Part shown: positions 1 to 6,661 of the stretch, piece by piece | Numbering within the stretch: position 1 is the stretch's first letter | Layout: every line of letters begins with the position of its first letter | Assembly: GCA_018607545.1 (NCBI GenBank) | Contig: JABBBF010000057.1 | Coordinates: forward strand, 1-8,040 | Source of the DNA: SAR92 clade bacterium | Lineage (GTDB): Bacteria; Pseudomonadota; Gammaproteobacteria; Pseudomonadales; Porticoccaceae | Length of the DNA stretch: 8,040 nucleotides | Direction of reading: 5' to 3' | Program-made: the position numbers and the translations under genes | The notes under the pieces: generated by a model | Databases searched by the model: none | Seen by the model: the letters and a program-made list of their open reading frames with translations, nothing else | What the model was told of the DNA's origin: nothing

Positions 1-1
1 A

Positions 2-298
2 CAGGGCGATAATATTTGGCGTCTCTACAACCTTGCCAAAGATCCCGGCGAGACAATCGATTTAAGCGAACAGGAAGCGCAAAAATTTGCTGAGTTAATG
101 CTTGATTACAAGGCGTATGAAAAAGAGTTTAACGTACTGTCGATGCCAAAAAGCTTCGATCATATGAAGCAGATTTACGCCAATACAGTGCGCAAAATGG
201 TCACCGCCAATTGGGCGACCCTTTTACTGGCAGGCTTTATCCTAATCGGCTTGATAGCAGCATTTATTTATATTCTCTATCGAAAAAAGAGCATCTAA
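2..298 (+). CDS. Sulfatase (arylsulfatase family), C-terminal fragment with membrane anchor
   Basis: This is the last 98 residues of a gene that begins before the window; the reading frame is open from base 2. The segment WRLYNLAKDPGET followed by DLS is the characteristic C-terminal motif of type I (formylglycine-dependent) sulfatases, which hydrolyse sulfate esters. The catalytic Cys/Ser-x-Pro-x-Arg site lies outside the window and cannot be checked. After the motif come an amphipathic stretch (DYKAYEKEFNV) and then a hydrophobic helix at about fragment residues 72-92 (ATLLLAGFILIGLIAAFIYIL), ending in YRKKSI. The positive tail suggests a C-in anchor that holds the enzyme domain in the periplasm. 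The stop is 10 bp before the next gene, so it probably heads or belongs to the operon that follows. Family call is confident; substrate is unknown. Confidence 0.82.
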   Translation, partial: QGDNIWRLYNLAKDPGETIDLSEQEAQKFAELMLDYKAYEKEFNVLSMPKSFDHMKQIYANTVRKMVTANWATLLLAGFILIGLIAAFIYILYRKKSI

Positions 299-308
299 AG
301 AGAGTCCT

Positions 309-1487
309 ATGAGTGAATCAATTATTTTATATGGCACACCCCATTCCCTATACACGGCCAAAGCCCGGGCTTACCTGCGCAAGCACAGTATCCCCTTCAA
401 TGAACGTATGCCCGGAGATCCGCGCTTTGGCGCTGAGATACTCCCAGTGATTCAGCGCCTTATGATTCCTGTTATCGAGCTTAACGATGGCCGTGTCATT
501 CAAGACAGCATGGCGATTATCAATCACTTCGAGCACAGCGGTCAGGGCAAATTCTCCGTCTATCCGCAAAATCCCATTATATTAATCAGTGCATTAATAC
601 TGGATCTATTTGGCAGCGAGGGCCTGTTGAGAGCAGCCATGCACTACCGCTGGAGTTACTTCGAGGAAAATAAGACGTTGCTGCGCGCCGAGTTTGGAGA
701 CTGCGTAGCACCAGGTGCAAGCGAGGAAATAACTCAGGCAGTTGCAGAGCAGGCTATGGCTCCTATGCAGAGCTATCTTCCACCACTGGGTATTAATAAC
801 GACAGCATTGCAGCTATCGAAGCCCATTACCTGGAGCTATTAGAGCTGCTTCAGAAGCATCTCTGGGATCATCCCTATATGCTCGGCGGTCTGCCTTCAG
901 TGGCAGACTATGGCCTTTACGGCCCTCTCTACGCTCACCTGTCACGGGATACCTACCCTAGCCAGCTAATGAAGCAAAAGGCGCCGCGACTGTATCGCTG
1001 GACCGAACGCATGAGCGCCGCAAATGCCGATATGCCCGAGTACGGAGACTACAGCCAGAAGTACTTCGAGGATAAACAAATACCCCAAACCCTCCGCGAT
1101 TTGCTGGCCTTTGTGGCACGGGACTATCTTCCCGAACTGGAGGAAACGGTCAGGGCGACCAACGCCTGGTTAACAGAGCATCCAGAGATTGAAAGCGGAG
1201 GTGCTGTGTGTAAAAAACCTCATCAACAAACTCTCGGGAAAATACAATTCGAGTTTCGCGGCATTCAATGCAATGGGGTCAACAAACCCTACCGACTTAC
1301 ACTGGTGCAGCGTATTACTGACGCATACGACGCCCTAGATGGGGAAAGTCGCAAAGTCTGCAGGGAATTTTTCGCCCCTCTCGGCCTCGAAAATCTTCTG
1401 ACATTAAAAGCCCATCGACGTATAGAGAGAGTCAATTACCTCGAAGTCTGGGGAACTGCCGATCAATCAGCAGAGGAAAAATTATGA
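309..1487 (+). CDS. Glutathione S-transferase-like protein with long C-terminal extension
   Basis: 392 residues, against about 200-230 for ordinary GSTs. Residues 4-75 form a thioredoxin-fold GST N-domain: strand SIILYG, active-site loop [11 protein letters not shown] (10-20), cis-proline in MIPV (P54), and the Asp-Ser pair D66-S67 that normally holds the gamma-glutamyl group of glutathione. The helical C-domain ends near residue 240 and carries [11 protein letters not shown], equivalent to the family's S-x-AD N-capping box. About 130 further residues follow, including [20 protein letters not shown] and [12 protein letters not shown], which I do not recognise. AAGAGAG upstream of the ATG is a plausible ribosome site. 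It lies 10 bp after the sulfatase and overlaps the next gene by four bases (ATGA), so translation is probably coupled. Whether it is a transferase, a beta-etherase-like lyase or a glutathione-binding non-enzyme cannot be told. Confidence 0.8.
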   Translation: MSESIILYGTPHSLYTAKARAYLRKHSIPFNERMPGDPRFGAEILPVIQRLMIPVIELNDGRVIQDSMAIINHFEHSGQGKFSVYPQNPIILISALILDLFGSEGLLRAAMHYRWSYFEENKTLLRAEFGDCVAPGASEEITQAVAEQAMAPMQSYLPPLGINNDSIAAIEAHYLELLELLQKHLWDHPYMLGGLPSVADYGLYGPLYAHLSRDTYPSQLMKQKAPRLYRWTERMSAANADMPEYGDYSQKYFEDKQIPQTLRDLLAFVARDYLPELEETVRATNAWLTEHPEIESGGAVCKKPHQQTLGKIQFEFRGIQCNGVNKPYRLTLVQRITDAYDALDGESRKVCREFFAPLGLENLLTLKAHRRIERVNYLEVWGTADQSAEEKL

Positions 1488-2167
1488 TTGAACTCTATAC
1501 AGCACCGACCCCAAATGGCCATAAGGCCTCCTGCACTCTTGAAGCTATGGACCTGCCCTACAATGTTCATTTGGTCGATATCAGCAGTGGCGACCAGCAT
1601 CTGCCCGAGTTTCGCGAGATAAACCCCAACGGTCGTATTCCCGCGATTGTTGACCGGGATAAGGATAATTTTGCTGTCTTTGAGTCCGGCGCAATTATGA
1701 TCTACCTCGCCGAACTCACCGGCAAACTGCTACCCAGTGATCTCAAAGGACGCTCGAAAGTTCTCCAGTGGCTGATGTTCCAGATGGGCGGTGTCGGCCC
1801 AATGATGGGACAGGCCAATGTCTTCTATCGCTATCTGCCCGAAAAAATTCCCACGGCAATCAGTCGCTACCAAAATGAATGTCGGCGGCTTTTTGAGGTA
1901 CTAGATAAACAGCTGGCCGACAGCGAATGGCTGGCCGATGAATTCTCTATCGCCGATATCGCCAACTGGTGCTGGGTGCGCACTTACAAGTGGTCCGGGG
2001 TTTCTCGCGATGGCCTGGAAAATCTCGATCGCTGGTTAGTTGCAATGAAAGAGATACCGGCGATGCAGAGAGGCGTTCAGGTACCGATGAGCATGGAGAG
2101 CCTGCTCGATAATGAAAAAGCCGCCGAAGAATTTATCAACAATGCGCGCAATTCAGTTCAAACATAA
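1484..2167 (+). CDS. Nu-class glutathione S-transferase / disulfide-bond oxidoreductase (YfcG-like)
   Basis: 227 residues, normal GST length. The N-terminal start APTPNGHK closely matches E. coli YfcG, where T9 and N11 at the same positions contact the glutathione sulfurs in the Nu class; these enzymes reduce disulfides using glutathione. Other family marks are [11 protein letters not shown] with cis-P53, the E67-S68 pair in [12 protein letters not shown], the [16 protein letters not shown] segment, and SIADIANW in the helical domain. It starts inside the stop of the preceding GST (ATGA overlap) behind AGAGGAAAA, a good ribosome site. Two dissimilar GSTs in tandem suggest a glutathione-dependent step in the operon's pathway, possibly conjugation by one and conjugate or disulfide cleavage by the other; that division of labour is inference. 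Most of the fold and class assignment is secure, the physiological substrate is not. Confidence 0.88.
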   Translation: MIELYTAPTPNGHKASCTLEAMDLPYNVHLVDISSGDQHLPEFREINPNGRIPAIVDRDKDNFAVFESGAIMIYLAELTGKLLPSDLKGRSKVLQWLMFQMGGVGPMMGQANVFYRYLPEKIPTAISRYQNECRRLFEVLDKQLADSEWLADEFSIADIANWCWVRTYKWSGVSRDGLENLDRWLVAMKEIPAMQRGVQVPMSMESLLDNEKAAEEFINNARNSVQT

Positions 2168-2209
2168 ATATAAGTTCAACTTAATATTGAAAAATAAAAG
2201 AGCAATCCT

Positions 2210-2902
2210 ATGTCGATAATGAATCTTAGCCTTAGAGACGGCGTCCATATTTTAACCCTGACCAATGCCGCCAATGGCAATGACAATACCTTTACCACCG
2301 AGGTAATGCATGAATATATGCAAGCCTTTGACAGAGTTGAAAGCTATCAGGGCAACAGCGCACTGATTATCACCTGCGAAGATGAAAAAACCTTTAGCAC
2401 AGGGATTAATCTAGCCTGGCTGGGCGAGCAATCTGCTCAGGGACAAGGGGAATTTATGCAGGCCTTCCACATAATGCTATGCCGCTTTGCACTGCTCAAT
2501 ATTCCAACTGTCGCCTGTATTAATGGCAATGCCTATGCAGGCGGTGCGATCCTCGCAGCTGGCGCCGATTTCAGGCTGATGCGCGAAGATCGCGGGCGCT
2601 TCTGTTTCCCGGAGGTCAATATTCCGTTGCCATTCACTCCGGTTACCAGAAGCCTGGTAAACCTGCTGCCCAACAAACAGGCGCTGAAAAACATGCTACT
2701 TACCGGTATCGCCTACACAGGTATAGAGGCCGAGGCACTGGATATTGTCGACAGTATTCACCCGCAGGATAAATTGCAGGAATCCGCGTTTAAACTGGCG
2801 AAAATGCTGGCGACAAAAGATCGCGCTATCTACACGACCATTCGCAATGATATGCGCCCGGAAATACAGACATTGCTTAATGAACTGACAGGCAAGACAT
2901 AA
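2210..2902 (+). CDS. Enoyl-CoA hydratase/isomerase family protein, probably enoyl-CoA isomerase
   Basis: 230 residues with the crotonase fold. The two oxyanion-hole segments are visible: KTFSTGINLAWL (60-71) and INGNAYAGGAILAAGADFRL (104-123). The acid/base Glu of the PE motif, equivalent to rat hydratase Glu164, is present as E135 in FCFPEVN. The second hydratase glutamate (Glu144 in GGGCELA) is replaced by Ile114. Hydratases need both, whereas delta3-delta2-enoyl-CoA isomerases use a single Glu, so isomerisation of a CoA-bound double bond is the better guess. The PEVNIPLPFTPV segment also resembles isomerases of this superfamily. The gene sits 42 bp after the GST with a weak AAGAG ribosome site; a second in-frame ATG three codons in is an alternative start. 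It probably acts in the cytoplasm on acyl-CoA intermediates, together with the dehydrogenase that follows. Confidence 0.85.
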   Translation: MSIMNLSLRDGVHILTLTNAANGNDNTFTTEVMHEYMQAFDRVESYQGNSALIITCEDEKTFSTGINLAWLGEQSAQGQGEFMQAFHIMLCRFALLNIPTVACINGNAYAGGAILAAGADFRLMREDRGRFCFPEVNIPLPFTPVTRSLVNLLPNKQALKNMLLTGIAYTGIEAEALDIVDSIHPQDKLQESAFKLAKMLATKDRAIYTTIRNDMRPEIQTLLNELTGKT

Positions 2903-2924
2903 TACTTTTAGTGGAGAAACACCT

Positions 2925-3689
2925 ATGGCTACAAACCTATTTGATTTAAGCGGTAAGATCGCATTGGTCACTGGCGCAAGCCGCGGCATTGGTGAAGCTA
3001 TCGCCAAATTATTGGCCGAACAAGGCGCCCATGTGATTGTCTCCAGCCGCAAAATTGATGGCTGCCAACTGGTTGCCGATAAAATCAACAATGCCGGCGG
3101 TAGCGCCGAAGCACTGGCCTGTCATGTGGGTAATATGGAACAGATAGAAAATACCTTTGCCTTTATTAAAGAGAAATTTGGCAAGCTGGATATTCTGGTG
3201 AATAACGCCGCCACCAATCCCTACTTCGGCCATATTCTCGACACTGATCTCGGCGCCTACTCAAAAACAGTCGATGTCAATATTCGTGGTTATTTCTTTA
3301 TGTCCATTGAAGCGGGAAAGCTGATGCGCGCCAATGGCGGTGGTGCAATTGTAAACACGGCATCGGTCAATGCACTGCAGCCGGGAATGGCCCAGGGTAT
3401 CTACTCAATAACCAAAGCAGCAGTGGTTAATATGACCAAGGCATTTGCCAAAGAATGTGGTGAATTTGGTATTCGCGTCAATGCACTGCTGCCCGGTATG
3501 ACCAAAACCCAATTTGCCGGCGCGCTTTTTTCTGATAAGGAAATATATCAAAAGGCAGTACAAACCATCCCAATGAAACGCCATGCAGAACCAAATGAGA
3601 TGGCTGGTACTGTTCTCTATCTGGTATCAGATGCCTCCAGCTATACCAATGGCGAATGCATTGTGGTCGACGGTGGCCTGACAATCTAA
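2925..3689 (+). CDS. Short-chain dehydrogenase/reductase (classical SDR)
   Basis: 254 residues, typical for classical SDRs. The Rossmann cofactor motif is TGASRGIG (16-23). Strand two ends in SSRK (40-43); a basic residue there usually favours NADP(H). The NNAA motif is at 93-96. The catalytic tetrad is complete: N119, S147 (NTAS), Y160 and K164 (YSITK). The C-terminus SSYTNGECIVVDGG is the usual SDR ending. The region NPYFGHILDTDLGAY is shared with a broad group of SDRs often annotated only as SDR family oxidoreductases. GTGGAG lies 8 bp before the ATG and the gene starts 22 bp after the enoyl-CoA isomerase-like gene, so the two are cotranscribed. Pairing suggests oxidation or reduction of a hydroxyacyl or ketoacyl-CoA, or a steroid or alcohol substrate; the exact substrate cannot be read from sequence. 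Confidence 0.9.
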   Translation: MATNLFDLSGKIALVTGASRGIGEAIAKLLAEQGAHVIVSSRKIDGCQLVADKINNAGGSAEALACHVGNMEQIENTFAFIKEKFGKLDILVNNAATNPYFGHILDTDLGAYSKTVDVNIRGYFFMSIEAGKLMRANGGGAIVNTASVNALQPGMAQGIYSITKAAVVNMTKAFAKECGEFGIRVNALLPGMTKTQFAGALFSDKEIYQKAVQTIPMKRHAEPNEMAGTVLYLVSDASSYTNGECIVVDGGLTI

Positions 3690-3773
3690 GTTCGAGAATA
3701 AAAAAGCACAAGTTTAAAAAACACTAGAGTAACAGGCCCAGTTTAGCTGCGTATATTTCCCCTGCAAATCAAA

Positions 3774-3805
3774 ATACATCATCTATACTTTAAGAGATAG
3801 TGTAT
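3774..3805 (+). promoter_or_regulatory. Imperfect inverted repeat around a -10-like box upstream of the exported protein gene
   Basis: Arms at 3774-3784 (ATACATCATCT) and 3795-3805 (AGATAGTGTAT) match in 9 of 11 positions as an inverted repeat with a 10-base spacer. The sequence TATACT at 3784-3789, a 5/6 match to the -10 consensus, lies at the dyad centre; the best -35 at a 16-bp distance is weak (CTGCAA, 3762-3767). A protein bound to the dyad would cover the -10, as a repressor operator does. It lies 20 bp before the GTG start, so a leader hairpin is the alternative reading. Prediction only. Confidence 0.35.
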
Positions 3806-3824
3806 TTAGTTGGGGGACTAAGCC

Positions 3825-4568
3825 GTGGACCTGTCGATCACAATTAATAACAGAGTTATCAAATTTATATTCTTTACTACCCTACTGTCTTTACTTGTAC
3901 TGGGCCTTTCTCCCCAGTCTGAAGCAAGAGTATGGTCGGAGAGAAAATTTGAGAAAACCATTCTCAGTATTGATAAAGACCTCAATCGAAAGCGCTGGAA
4001 ATCGGTTATCAAGCGCAGCCAAAAAGCACTGCCTCAATGTTCCGCACTTTATACCGAGCGCGCACTTACCTGTATTTTTATTCTCAGGAATATCAATCAG
4101 AGCTACGAGAAAATGCATCTTTTTAATCCCGAAAGCCGCCAGATTGAAAAGGCCTACAGACTATCCTTTGAAGTGCTTGGCAAGACACACTCCACCACCA
4201 ATAGTGCCAGAGATTACTATTACAAATACCTGATTTTCAATGAGCACTATGCCGAGGCAAAACCCCTGCTCAAGGAGTTTATTGAGATTGAGGAAAGCAG
4301 CTCCAATGATGGCTATCAATTAATGGAGCGTTACAAGCAACTCTATGCACTGGAGGGTTTAACAGAAAACTGGCCGGCAGAGGAAGCCGCACTGACCATG
4401 GTACTCAGGCTGGCGAGGGATGTATTGGGCGAAGACAGTGAGGACTTCAAAGCTGCAGTAGAGGCGCTAGCCTACAATTACTGCATACAGAAAAAATACT
4501 ATAAGTACTTTGAACTGGTCAAGGATCAACAGCAGGAGATCTCTTGTTTTTCAGAGCCTAGCAGTTAA
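3825..4568 (+). CDS. Exported hypothetical protein with TPR-like helical repeats
   Basis: 247 residues, no family recognised with certainty. The start is GTG, chosen because GGGGGA (3812-3817) lies 7 bp upstream and because it gives a complete signal peptide: K13, a hydrophobic core FIFFTTLLSLLVLGL and a likely cleavage after SEA (residue 34). No lipobox is seen, so it is probably periplasmic or secreted and soluble. Two stretches resemble kinesin-light-chain type tetratricopeptide repeats, one at about 108-156 (EVLGKTHSTTNSARDYYYKY followed by YAEAKPLLKEFIEIE) and one at about 186-232 (RDVLGEDSEDFKAAVEALAY). The mature part has four cysteines (72, 83, 220, 241), which could pair as disulfides in the periplasm. 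It is monocistronic, with its own upstream region and a terminator behind it. A role in protein-protein contact is all that can be inferred. Confidence 0.72.
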   Translation: MDLSITINNRVIKFIFFTTLLSLLVLGLSPQSEARVWSERKFEKTILSIDKDLNRKRWKSVIKRSQKALPQCSALYTERALTCIFILRNINQSYEKMHLFNPESRQIEKAYRLSFEVLGKTHSTTNSARDYYYKYLIFNEHYAEAKPLLKEFIEIEESSSNDGYQLMERYKQLYALEGLTENWPAEEAALTMVLRLARDVLGEDSEDFKAAVEALAYNYCIQKKYYKYFELVKDQQQEISCFSEPSS

Positions 4569-4600
4569 TCAAGCAAAGCAGAAAATTTCACTTACCATTA

Positions 4601-4636
4601 AAAAACCCCCGCTATATATAGCGGGGGGTTTCTTTT
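4601..4636. terminator. Bidirectional rho-independent terminator
   Basis: The stem CCCCCGCTA (4606-4614) pairs perfectly with TAGCGGGGG (4619-4627) around a TATA loop. It is flanked by an A run on the left and by TTTCTTTT on the right, so a U tract follows the hairpin on both strands; on the - strand the tract is uninterrupted. It lies between the convergent exported-protein gene and sat, 38 bp and about 43 bp from their stops, and should end transcripts from both. Confidence 0.92.
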
Positions 4637-4678
4637 AACGCCTGATCAACACCTAAAGAGCATTAAATCCGAAAGGAT

Positions 4679-5869
4679 TTAAGCAGTCTCTAGCTGATAA
4701 TAATCCATCAGAATCTTGGCCACTTCAGGACGTGAGAATTCAGGTGGTGGTGCAATGCCCTCACCCAGCATCTGACGAACTTTGGTGCCGGACAGCAGAA
4801 TAAAATCTTCTTTAGTGTGCTCTTCGGCTTCGTTCATCATCACAACACGACCCAGCTTCTTGGAGAAAGCGGTGTGGTCAGCATTGAAGATTTCGATATC
4901 CAGGGCATCGGCAGGCACCTTGTCAGCAAAGATAGTCTGCGCATCGAAAGCGCCGTAGTAATCGCCAACACCAGCGTGATCACGACCAACTATCAGATGG
5001 GTACAACCCATGTTCTGGCGGAACACAGCGTGCAGCACAGCCTCACGTGGGCCAGCATAGAGCATATCGAAGCCATAGCCGGTGACCATCACGGAGTTTT
5101 CAGGGAAGTACAGCTCAACCATCTTGCGAATACAGTCATCGCGCACAGAGGCGGGAATATCGCCCTTCTTCAGCTTGCCCAGCAACATATGAACAACAAC
5201 ACCATCAGCTTCCAGGCGCTCCATAGCCATATGACAGAGTTCTTCGTGGGCGCGGTGCATAGGGTTGCGAGTCTGGAAAGCCACAACTTTGTTCCAACCA
5301 CGCTCGGCGATCTCATTGCGAATCTCAACAGCAGTACGGAAAGTATCCGGGAAGTCTGCCTGGAAATAGCTCAGGTTCAACACCTGGATATCACCAGAAA
5401 CCACATTGCGACCCAGGTTGGTAAACGTAGCAACGCCTGGGTGTTCGGGATCCACAGTACCAAAGATGTCTTGCGCCATAGACTGGATCTGCTCGTCGCT
5501 TACCGACTCAATTGCAGCCACATCCATAATTGCCATAACCGGGTTGCCCACCGTGTTGGGGTCGCGCAGAGCGATACGGGATGCACCGACAATAGTCGTT
5601 ACATCTTCAACCAGGTTGAGAACAGGAACAGGCCAGAACAAACCTTCTACTGTATGCAGAGTTTCAGAAACACTCAGCGCATCAGCTAGGTTCATATAAC
5701 CGGTGAGAGGATTAAAGTAACCTGCACCCAACATAACAGCATTGGCGGCAGCCGCTGAGTTGAGCAACAGTGAAGGCAGAGTCTCTGCTTCAGTCAAAAG
5801 TTGCTGGTGCAGTTGCGCGTCTTCCACTAGAAGTGGGTTTAAAACGTCAGAGCCATGAGGCTTAATCAA
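4679..5869 (-). CDS. sat: Sulfate adenylyltransferase (ATP sulfurylase), single-subunit type
   Basis: Catalyses ATP + sulfate to APS + pyrophosphate in the cytoplasm, the first step of sulfate activation. The 396 residues match the single-polypeptide Sat family, unrelated to the CysD/CysN heterodimer. Visible motifs are the N-terminal PUA-like domain start MIKPHGSDVLNPL, the nucleotide-binding QTRNPMHRAH (199-208) with its HxxH, GRDHAGVG (295-302), and the late SGTKVRQML (360-368) before PPPEFSRPEV. It ends without the APS kinase or kinase-like C-domain seen in fungal and some bacterial forms; that activity is supplied by the separate cysC 79 bp upstream. The start is TTG, supported by GGAG 8 bp upstream and by the conserved N-terminus; the next in-frame Met is residue 46, too late. 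The pairing with cysC argues for assimilation rather than dissimilatory sulfur oxidation. Confidence 0.96.
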   Translation of the reverse strand: MIKPHGSDVLNPLLVEDAQLHQQLLTEAETLPSLLLNSAAAANAVMLGAGYFNPLTGYMNLADALSVSETLHTVEGLFWPVPVLNLVEDVTTIVGASRIALRDPNTVGNPVMAIMDVAAIESVSDEQIQSMAQDIFGTVDPEHPGVATFTNLGRNVVSGDIQVLNLSYFQADFPDTFRTAVEIRNEIAERGWNKVVAFQTRNPMHRAHEELCHMAMERLEADGVVVHMLLGKLKKGDIPASVRDDCIRKMVELYFPENSVMVTGYGFDMLYAGPREAVLHAVFRQNMGCTHLIVGRDHAGVGDYYGAFDAQTIFADKVPADALDIEIFNADHTAFSKKLGRVVMMNEAEEHTKEDFILLSGTKVRQMLGEGIAPPPEFSRPEVAKILMDYYQLETA

Positions 5870-5877
5870 AGGGTTAT

Positions 5878-5881
5878 CTCC
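5878..5881 (-). promoter_or_regulatory. Ribosome binding site deciding the TTG start of sat
   Basis: GGAG read on the - strand lies eight bases before the TTG at 5869. An overlapping ATG at 5882-5884 just before it is out of frame with sat and stops after five codons, so it is not the start. The site supports TTG initiation. Confidence 0.7.
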
Positions 5882-5884
5882 ATC

Positions 5885-5914
5885 AATAGGTCAGTAATTT
5901 TTTAATAGGTCAGT
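5885..5914. repeat. Two direct repeats of AATAGGTCAGT in the cysC-sat spacer
   Basis: Perfect 11-bp copies occur at 5885-5895 and 5904-5914, a 19-bp period, separated by the A/T-rich AATTTTTT. The copy nearer sat ends three bases before its ribosome site. No function is known; they could be a protein-binding pair, a translational control site or a chance or slippage duplication. Confidence 0.6.
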
Positions 5915-5948
5915 CTTTCCTTGCCGAATTAAAAGGCAAAAAGCAGAC

Positions 5949-6563
5949 TTAACCGATAAAGCCGTTTTCTTCGAGGTAGCAGATAATAATTTCCACCTCT
6001 TCTTCGAGAGTCATCCTATCTGTGTGTAGATGGATCTCTGGGTTTGATGGCTCTTCGTAAGGATCATCAATGCCCGTAAAGTTTTTAATCTCACCAGCGC
6101 GAGCTTTCTTGTACAACCCCTTGGGGTCCCGCTCTTCAGCTGCCGCCAGCGAACAATCGACAAATACCTCAATAAAGGCAAAACCAGAATCATCGTGCAG
6201 GGCACGAACTTGATCGCGGTCAGCGCGGTATGGGCTGATAAAGCTGGACAGCGCCATTACCCCAGAATCAACAAATAACTTGGCGATTTCACCAATGCGG
6301 CGAATATTTTCCGTGCGATCTTCCGCTGAGAACCCAAGATTTTTGTTAATACCTAAGCGGACATTGTCGCAATCTAGCCGATAGCTGAGTTTACCGCGCT
6401 TGTATAAGGCCTTCTCCAGTGCAACTGCTACGGTGCTCTTACCACTCCCGGAAAAGCCCGTAAACCAAATTGTAGCTGCGCGCTGACCCAAAAGCTCACC
6501 GCGATCTTCAGTTGAAATATCACCGACGTGCCAGCGCACATTTGTTGCTTTTTGCTCTGTCAT
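5949..6563 (-). CDS. cysC: Adenylylsulfate (APS) kinase
   Basis: Phosphorylates APS to PAPS with ATP, the second step of sulfate activation and the source of sulfate for reduction or sulfotransfer. The 204 residues are the usual stand-alone length. Motifs in order: Walker A GFSGSGKS (36-43); LDCDNVR (63-69), where the family usually has LDGDNVR, so a Gly-to-Cys change at residue 65; [16 protein letters not shown] (82-97); [12 protein letters not shown] (106-117), containing the serine of the family's FISPYR motif; and the lid region [20 protein letters not shown] followed by DDPYEEP. GAGGAA precedes the ATG. It is first in a two-gene unit with sat and is read away from the divergent LysR-type gene, whose box lies upstream. 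No cysDN, cysH or cysIJ is seen nearby. Confidence 0.96.
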   Translation of the reverse strand: MTEQKATNVRWHVGDISTEDRGELLGQRAATIWFTGFSGSGKSTVAVALEKALYKRGKLSYRLDCDNVRLGINKNLGFSAEDRTENIRRIGEIAKLFVDSGVMALSSFISPYRADRDQVRALHDDSGFAFIEVFVDCSLAAAEERDPKGLYKKARAGEIKNFTGIDDPYEEPSNPEIHLHTDRMTLEEEVEIIICYLEENGFIG

Positions 6564-6595
6564 GGCTTTTTCCTCACTGAGAAAATTGTGCTTAA

Positions 6596-6624
6596 ATATT
6601 AGATGCTTTCCTGTTACAAGTAAA
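6596..6624 (-). promoter_or_regulatory. Predicted sigma70-type promoter of cysC-sat
   Basis: Read on the - strand: -35 TTTACT (6624-6619, 4/6), 17-bp spacer, -10 TAATAT (6601-6596, 4/6). The start of transcription would be near 6589, giving a leader of about 25 bases with GAGGAA before cysC. The weak boxes are typical of an activator-dependent promoter. Prediction by eye only. Confidence 0.45.
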
Positions 6625-6630
6625 ATAGGA

Positions 6631-6636
6631 TATTAT
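6631..6636 (+). promoter_or_regulatory. Possible -10 box of the LysR-type gene
   Basis: TATTAT is a 5/6 match to the -10 consensus on the + strand. No convincing -35 stands at 16-18 bp (TTTCCT or TTCCTG only). The start would fall near 6643, so the LysR box at 6647-6661 would cover the first transcribed bases, the arrangement expected for autorepression. Confidence 0.3.
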
Positions 6637-6646
6637 GGTTTAGCTA

Positions 6647-6661
6647 ATCGATTTTATCGAT
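6647..6661. promoter_or_regulatory. LysR-type binding site (ATC-N9-GAT dyad)
   Basis: ATCGAT-TTT-ATCGAT is a perfect 15-bp interrupted palindrome and fits the T-N11-A / ATC-N9-GAT pattern of LysR-family sites. Its centre (6654) is about 65 bp upstream of the inferred cysC start of transcription, the usual position of the primary recognition site, and it lies 25 bp before the LysR-type gene itself. The natural reading is that this regulator binds here, controlling cysC-sat and its own gene. Confidence 0.6.

Noticed and set aside
2175..2191. TTCAA-N7-TTGAA inverted repeat before the crotonase-like gene
   Set aside because: A five-base A/T-rich arm in an A/T-rich spacer inside an operon is easily expected by chance.
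3895..4233. Overlapping + strand frame of 112 residues inside the exported-protein gene
   Set aside because: It is out of frame, has no domain or ribosome site, and would destroy the signal peptide-bearing frame, which has better support.
4817..5689. Long 290-residue open frame on the + strand opposite sat
   Set aside because: It is antisense to a strongly conserved enzyme gene, has no ribosome site or recognisable domain, and its length is explained by the codon use of sat.
5921..5939. TTGCC...GGCAA hairpin in the cysC-sat spacer as a terminator
   Set aside because: The stem is only five pairs with a nine-base loop, and no U run follows on either strand.
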